Part shown: in pieces, positions 59,477 to 64,000 of the stretch
Layout: each line of letters begins with the position of its first letter
How positions within the stretch are numbered: position 1 is the first letter of the stretch
Assembly (NCBI GenBank): GCA_016744775.1
Contig: JADGDS010000004.1
Span: 62,001-126,000, forward strand
Source of the DNA: Candidatus Marithrix sp.
Lineage (GTDB): Bacteria > Pseudomonadota > Gammaproteobacteria > Beggiatoales > Beggiatoaceae
DNA: 64,000 nucleotides
Direction: 5' to 3'
Translations under genes and position numbers: made by a program
Notes under the pieces: model-generated
What the model was told of the DNA's origin: nothing
What the model saw: the letters and a program-made list of their open reading frames with translations, nothing else
The model's database searches: none

Positions 59477-60466
59477 ATGGAGATAATTTCACTTTTTTCA
59501 GGAGCAGGTGGTTTAGATTTAGGCTTTGAAAAAGCAGGTTTTAAAACCATTTGGGCAAATGAGTACGACAAAGAAATATGGGAAACTTTTGAAAACAACT
59601 TTCCTAATACTATACTAGATATACGGAGTATTACACAAATATCTTCAGATGAAATACCTAATGCTATAGGGATTATTGGTGGGCCACCTTGTCAGAGTTG
59701 GAGTGAGGCTGGAGCTTTGAAAGGGATAGAGGATAAAAGGGGGCAACTATTTTTTGATTTTATACGCATTTTACGCGATAAAAAACCTCTATTTTTTTTA
59801 GCTGAAAATGTTTCAGGTATGTTAGCAGGTAGGCATAGTAAAGCCTTAGAAAATATCAAAAAACTTTTTAAAGATAGTGGTTATAAACTATCGTTTAAAC
59901 TTCTAAATGCACATGATTATCAAGTAGCACAAGATAGAAAAAGAGTTTTTTTTGTAGGATATAGAGAGGATTTAGGAATAGAGTTTGAGTTTCCTAAAGG
60001 TTTTGATAAAAAGAGATTTTTAAAAGATATAATTTGGGATATAAAAGATAATGTGATCCCAGCAAAAGAAAAAAACTATAGCAATGGTGAAGTGTGTAAT
60101 TTAACAAACCACGAATATGCAATAGGTGGTTTTTCATCGATGTTTATGTCACGAAATCGTGTGAGAAGTTGGGATGAGCCATCATTTACCATTCAAGCAG
60201 GTGGACGACATGCACCACTACATCCACAGGCTCCTAAAATGCAGTTTGTTGAGCAAAATAAGCGAATATTTGTCCCTTCAAAAGAACATCTCTATAGACG
60301 GCTGAGTGTGCGTGAGTGTGCAAGAATACAATCATTTCCTGATATGCATAAATTTTATTATAAAAATATAATGGCAGGATATAAGATGGTGGGTAATGCT
60401 GTTCCTCCTTATCTTGGATACTATTTGGCTAAGAAGATTTATGAGGATTTGAGAAATAAATTATGA
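59477..60466 (+). CDS. DNA (cytosine-5) methyltransferase, HaeIII/NgoPII type
   Basis: 329 residues. All main C5-methyltransferase motifs are present in order: [32 protein letters not shown] with catalytic Cys72, [47 protein letters not shown] and [18 protein letters not shown]. The target-recognition region ([20 protein letters not shown], then [17 protein letters not shown]) closely resembles M.HaeIII, which methylates GGCC. It protects host DNA from the endonuclease encoded just upstream. The gene itself contains a GGCC (59682), one of very few in the window. Confidence 0.94.
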   Translation: MEIISLFSGAGGLDLGFEKAGFKTIWANEYDKEIWETFENNFPNTILDIRSITQISSDEIPNAIGIIGGPPCQSWSEAGALKGIEDKRGQLFFDFIRILRDKKPLFFLAENVSGMLAGRHSKALENIKKLFKDSGYKLSFKLLNAHDYQVAQDRKRVFFVGYREDLGIEFEFPKGFDKKRFLKDIIWDIKDNVIPAKEKNYSNGEVCNLTNHEYAIGGFSSMFMSRNRVRSWDEPSFTIQAGGRHAPLHPQAPKMQFVEQNKRIFVPSKEHLYRRLSVRECARIQSFPDMHKFYYKNIMAGYKMVGNAVPPYLGYYLAKKIYEDLRNKL

Positions 60467-60890
60467 AAAAAATTATTATACTTTTCTTATTATTATTATT
60501 CCACCGACAAATGTCACAGTTTTAGAACCTAATGAACAGAAATTGATGCAATTTTCTGCGATTTCGGTTAATGCCTTGTTTGATAATTTATTTGGTAAGT
60601 CTTGGCAACAACATGAACAAGTTTTATTTACTGCTAATGACGGTTATCAATCTTCCATTCCAGTTAAAACTTTTCTTCAACATAATAGCTTTTTAGCTTA
60701 TAAAAAAACTAATAAAGCTAATTTTAAAAATAAAGAACAAGCCCAATTGGGACCATTTTATTTAATATGAAAGAAGCGGAACTTAAAAAATTAATCCGTA
60801 ATCCATTGAATGTTTCTCCTTATAGGAAAATGCCAGCATTCCCCAATGTGGAAAATCGAGAACAACAAATACTATGGCTGCACATAAATT
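60463..60890 (+). pseudogene. Decayed exported c-type cytochrome/molybdopterin-like protein
   Basis: An ATG overlapping the methyltransferase stop begins a signal-like [13 protein letters not shown], then hits a stop after 20 codons. The neighbouring frame reads PPTNVTVLEPNEQKLMQFSA, VLFTANDGYQSSIPVKTFLQ and the AQLGPFYLI segment to a stop at 60768. From 60767 a third frame encodes ELKKLIRNPLNVSPYRKMPA plus FPNVENREQQI. Homologues in gammaproteobacteria carry the same blocks with a CxxCH heme site between them. Here the heme part is deleted and two frameshifts separate the blocks. Confidence 0.65.
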
Positions 60891-62516
60891 ATGAAATATT
60901 ATTTATTATTAATACTTATAATCAATACTGCATATGCAGATATTTTTACACCAACCATTGCCAAGCACGGCATGGTAGTAACAGGCGAAGATATTGCGGC
61001 ACAAGTTGGCGTAGAAGTATTACAAAAAGGTGGTAATGCCGTTGATGCCGCTGTTACTGTTGGCTTTGTCAAAGCAGTTACTTATCCACAAGCAGGTAAT
61101 ATCGGTGGCGGCGGTTTCATGCTTATTTATTCTGCCAAAACTAAACAAGTTATTGCAATTGATTATCGTGAAAAAGCTCCTGCTAAGGCAACAAAGAATA
61201 TGTTTCTTGATAAAAAAGGCAAGGTTAATTCCAATTTAAGCCGATTTAGTCACCTATCGGCGGGAGTTCCGGGCACTGTTGCTGGTATGGCAATGGCATT
61301 GGAAAAATACGGTACAATTTCGCTGGCTGAAGCATTAGCGCCTGCAATTGCACTAGCTGAACAAGGATTTATTATCAAACATCCAAGAGCTGTAGCTATC
61401 TTTGTTAAACCTGATGGTAGCTTATATCAAACTGGGGATCGTTTTGTGCAAACTGATCTAGCCAATACTTTAAAAGCTATTGCTAATCAAGGTATTAAAG
61501 CATTTTATCAAGGCAAAATTGCTGATTTAATCGTCAAAGATATGCAAGCGCATGGCGGTTTGATTAGCAAACAAGATTTAGCTAATTATCAGCCAGTGCT
61601 TAGAAAACCAATACATGGCACTTATCGAGGTTATGATATTTATTCTATGTCGCCACCTAGTTCAGGAGGTGTTCATGTAGTTCAAATTTTGAATATTTTA
61701 GAAAATTATAACATTGCTTCATTGGGGCATAATACTGCCGCTACTATTCATCTTATGGCTGAAGCTATGAAGCGTGCTTATGCCGATAGATCAAAATATT
61801 TGGGTGATACTGATTTTGTCACTGTGCCTATCACTGGTTTAACTTCCAAGGCATATGCTGCCACATTAAGCCAACAAATTAATAGGCAAAAAGTCACATT
61901 AAGTCAAGAAATTTTACCCGGTAAACCAAGTGATTACGAAAGTAATGAAACTACACATTATTCTATTGTAGATAAAGATGGTAATGCAGTTTCCAATACT
62001 TACACGTTGAATTTTAGTTTTGGTTCAAGAATTATGGTTAAGGGAGCAGGATTTTTGCTTAATAATGAAATGGATGATTTCAGTGCCAAACCCGGTGTAG
62101 TCAATGCTTATGGCTTAATTGGTGGAACTGCTAATGCTATTGAGCCTCATAAACGAATGTTAAGTTCCATGTCGCCAACAATTGTGCTAAAAGACGCTAA
62201 ACCTTTTATAGTAACTGGTAGCCCGGGTGGTTCAAGAATTATTACCACCACATTACAAGTGATTATGAATGTTATTGATCACAATATGAATATTCAAGAA
62301 GCCGTGAATGCTGTTAGAATCCATCATCAATGGTTTCCAGACGAAATTAGAATCGAAAAAGGTTTGAATCGTGATACTATTAACTTATTAACTGACATGA
62401 AACATGTTGTGGTAATAAAAAATCCTATGGGTGCTGCAGCCAGCATCTTAATTGATAATACAACCTTATATGGAGCGAATGATCCAAGACGGCAGGGAAT
62501 TGCGCTTGGTTATTAA
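60891..62516 (+). CDS. ggt: Gamma-glutamyltranspeptidase (GGT)
   Basis: 541-residue periplasmic Ntn-hydrolase that cleaves glutathione and transfers the gamma-glutamyl group. It has a signal peptide (YYLLLILIINTAYAD, cut near residue 17), then the large subunit start GMVVTGEDIAAQVGVEVLQK and the substrate-binding IGGGGFMLIYSAKTKQVIAI stretch. Self-cleavage should occur before Thr in SNETTHYSIVDKDGNAVSNT (about residue 353). The oxyanion region GSPGGSRIITTTLQV is intact. The preceding gene is a relic, so ggt probably depends on its own or a distant promoter. Confidence 0.96.
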   Translation: MKYYLLLILIINTAYADIFTPTIAKHGMVVTGEDIAAQVGVEVLQKGGNAVDAAVTVGFVKAVTYPQAGNIGGGGFMLIYSAKTKQVIAIDYREKAPAKATKNMFLDKKGKVNSNLSRFSHLSAGVPGTVAGMAMALEKYGTISLAEALAPAIALAEQGFIIKHPRAVAIFVKPDGSLYQTGDRFVQTDLANTLKAIANQGIKAFYQGKIADLIVKDMQAHGGLISKQDLANYQPVLRKPIHGTYRGYDIYSMSPPSSGGVHVVQILNILENYNIASLGHNTAATIHLMAEAMKRAYADRSKYLGDTDFVTVPITGLTSKAYAATLSQQINRQKVTLSQEILPGKPSDYESNETTHYSIVDKDGNAVSNTYTLNFSFGSRIMVKGAGFLLNNEMDDFSAKPGVVNAYGLIGGTANAIEPHKRMLSSMSPTIVLKDAKPFIVTGSPGGSRIITTTLQVIMNVIDHNMNIQEAVNAVRIHHQWFPDEIRIEKGLNRDTINLLTDMKHVVVIKNPMGAAASILIDNTTLYGANDPRRQGIALGY

Positions 62517-62519
62517 AAT

Positions 62520-64000
62520 ATGAAATATTACTTACTAATACTTTATCTAATAATTAATACTGCTTATGCAGAATCAGATATTAACCCCCCTACTAATGAG
62601 GAGGCGAAACAACTAGAAGAAATTCTGAAAAATGTAACAATACAATCAGTCAACAAACAGAAATACCTGCTTAATAAACAACAAAAATTGTTGAAAAAAG
62701 AGAAAAAAACTCTCTTAATTCAAGAAAAAACTTGGCAAAAGAAAAAACAATATTTAGAACAGTCTAATAAAGTTACTCAATTAATGTTGGAAAAAGCCGC
62801 TTATGAAAGACAAAAAGCTAATGATAAACGCAAAGCTTTACGTTTAGAGCGTCAAAAAATTAATCTGGAAGCAGAACAACAGGTTCTTACAACAATTGAA
62901 GAACAAAAAATACCGCAAGCTATTTTAATACAAACGAAAGTTGTTGATCTAATTAAACAAGTATTAAGCATAATTGATTTAAGAATGGAAGTTGCAATTA
63001 AGCAAACTATTTCTGCGATTAATTGGCATAGTCAATTAAAAATTGCTAATCAACAAAGCCTAATTTCTGAACAAGAACAAGCTATCTTAGCTGCAAAAAC
63101 AACATTAGAAAGAAAACAAAAACGTTTGCAACAAGCACAAGAAAATTTACCTAATGAAATTTCCAATTTAGAAACCATACAAGTAAATTTTGATACCCTA
63201 AGTAAGATCTTAGAAAAATCTGCCTTAGAAAAAGATAAGTTAGAAGTTGAACTCAATAATTTACTTTTAGAACGTCAAAGTTCTCAAGCTCATTTTGAAA
63301 AACAAACTCAAAAGTTATCTCAACGACAAACACAATTAGAAGAATTTCGTAATAAACCAGTTACTGATGAACAATTAGCAATACATGAAGCAAGAATTTT
63401 AGAACGCGAAAATAAAATTAAATTAAAGCAAAAGAAACTAGATTTAGAACAACAACAAATTGATATTCTTCTGCAACGTATTCAACAAACCGAAAAACAT
63501 TCAAAACTTGCTATTACTTGGTACGATAAATTACAAGCCTTTTATCCCAAATACTATCAACAAGCCGTCGAACGCGAGATGGAACAAAAACAACAACATT
63601 ATCTATCTCTTGCTGCTACATTTCGTTGGCAATTAAATAAATTAGTTGATAGCGATTCAGTACAAGCTGATTTATTAAATCTACAATTACAACAGCAAAA
63701 TGAATTAGCACAACAAGTTGTACGTGATTTCAAAGATAAACATCGAAAACAACAATTAACACAATGGGAAAATATCGCTAAAACACGACAAGCTGCAACA
63801 GATATTTCTGAAAGCCAATTGACAGAAACAAATGCTTTAATTGAAAAAGTTAATATTTTGTTAAAAGAGGTTAATGATTCACAAAGTTTTTTAAAACAAA
63901 AATTATCTATTTTAGATAAACAAGACAAATTATTAAAAAAACGCGGCGACGATTTAAATCGTCAGGAATTAAGATATAAGAAAAAAGCACAACGAGTTTT
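62520..64000 (+). CDS. Exported long coiled-coil protein, incomplete at the window edge
   Basis: The frame starts at ATG 62520, four bases after the ggt stop, and is open to the last base (about 493 codons). The signal peptide YYLLILYLIINTAYAES is nearly that of GGT. The rest is a long charged coiled coil rich in Q, K, E and L, with few breaks, for example LEKAAYERQKANDKRKALRL and KKLDLEQQQIDILLQRIQQT. Large periplasmic coiled coils like this precede the membrane part of MscK/MscM-type mechanosensitive channels, but that part would lie beyond the window. The assignment is therefore open. Confidence 0.75.
   Translation, partial: MKYYLLILYLIINTAYAESDINPPTNEEAKQLEEILKNVTIQSVNKQKYLLNKQQKLLKKEKKTLLIQEKTWQKKKQYLEQSNKVTQLMLEKAAYERQKANDKRKALRLERQKINLEAEQQVLTTIEEQKIPQAILIQTKVVDLIKQVLSIIDLRMEVAIKQTISAINWHSQLKIANQQSLISEQEQAILAAKTTLERKQKRLQQAQENLPNEISNLETIQVNFDTLSKILEKSALEKDKLEVELNNLLLERQSSQAHFEKQTQKLSQRQTQLEEFRNKPVTDEQLAIHEARILERENKIKLKQKKLDLEQQQIDILLQRIQQTEKHSKLAITWYDKLQAFYPKYYQQAVEREMEQKQQHYLSLAATFRWQLNKLVDSDSVQADLLNLQLQQQNELAQQVVRDFKDKHRKQQLTQWENIAKTRQAATDISESQLTETNALIEKVNILLKEVNDSQSFLKQKLSILDKQDKLLKKRGDDLNRQELRYKKKAQRV

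Noticed and set aside
63050..63928. Minus-strand cysteine-rich open frames near the window end
   Set aside because: They are antisense to the long coiled-coil frame; the Cys/Ser-rich text is the mirror of Q/K/L codons.

Overview
The window reads as a chromosomal piece of an AT-rich gammaproteobacterium (GC about one third by eye). Three things point there: the conserved block kdsD-kdsC-lptC-lptA-lptB-rpoN-hpf, the AmgK/MurU muropeptide-recycling pair, and the set of housekeeping proteins (OxyR, RpoH, PriA, GuaB, GroESL). Dispersed palindromes of the CCTGACAGG, CCCACGCTGGAGCG and AATCCCCCCTAACCCCC kinds, plus a giant multidomain secreted protein, fit a Thiotrichales/Beggiatoaceae-like sulfur bacterium. 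That assignment is an inference; no rRNA gene is present.

Layout. Positions 1-17983 are mostly core: bioA and queF; the LPS export/Kdo block with rpoN and hpf on the minus strand; ubiC; a TPR lipoprotein; guaB; a manC-kdsB-murU-amgK operon; then rpoH and a CcoI-type copper ATPase. Positions 17984-18565 are a repeat-rich scar with a MITE-like palindrome and the tail of a HigA antitoxin. Positions 18566-20529 hold an SPFH/NfeD pair and the most unusual RNA in the window: a tRNA-Ile(CAU) gene split in its anticodon loop by an ORF-less group I intron of about 255 nt. Then come thrC, an SH3-domain protein, glgP, oxyR and a 3123-residue secreted metalloprotease/adhesin.

Positions 35638-44952 carry groESL, an unusual SF1 helicase, a KefB-type antiporter with an MscS channel, and priA. 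Positions 44953-53509 carry a TetR fragment beside a second small palindromic element, kptA, a DUF29 gene, proA with a hypothetical, a hemerythrin and a coiled-coil lectin, then tkt and gap.

The stretch from about 53510 to the end is accessory. It has palindromic repeats, a family 2 glycosyltransferase, and a beta-helix gene broken by a frameshift and by an IS607-family element (serine recombinase plus TnpB). A GGCC-type restriction-modification system (NgoPII/HaeIII-like), a decayed c-type cytochrome gene, gamma-glutamyltranspeptidase and an incomplete coiled-coil exported protein follow.

How parts fit together. The lpt/kds block makes and exports Kdo-containing LPS, and kdsB in the second cluster activates Kdo. 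ManC supplies GDP-mannose, and AmgK/MurU recycle MurNAc. RpoH probably drives groESL through a sigma32-like promoter upstream of groES. The tetranucleotide GGCC is nearly absent from the window (five copies found by eye, against at least 40 CCGG), which suggests long residence of the GGCC restriction system even though it lies in a disturbed region.
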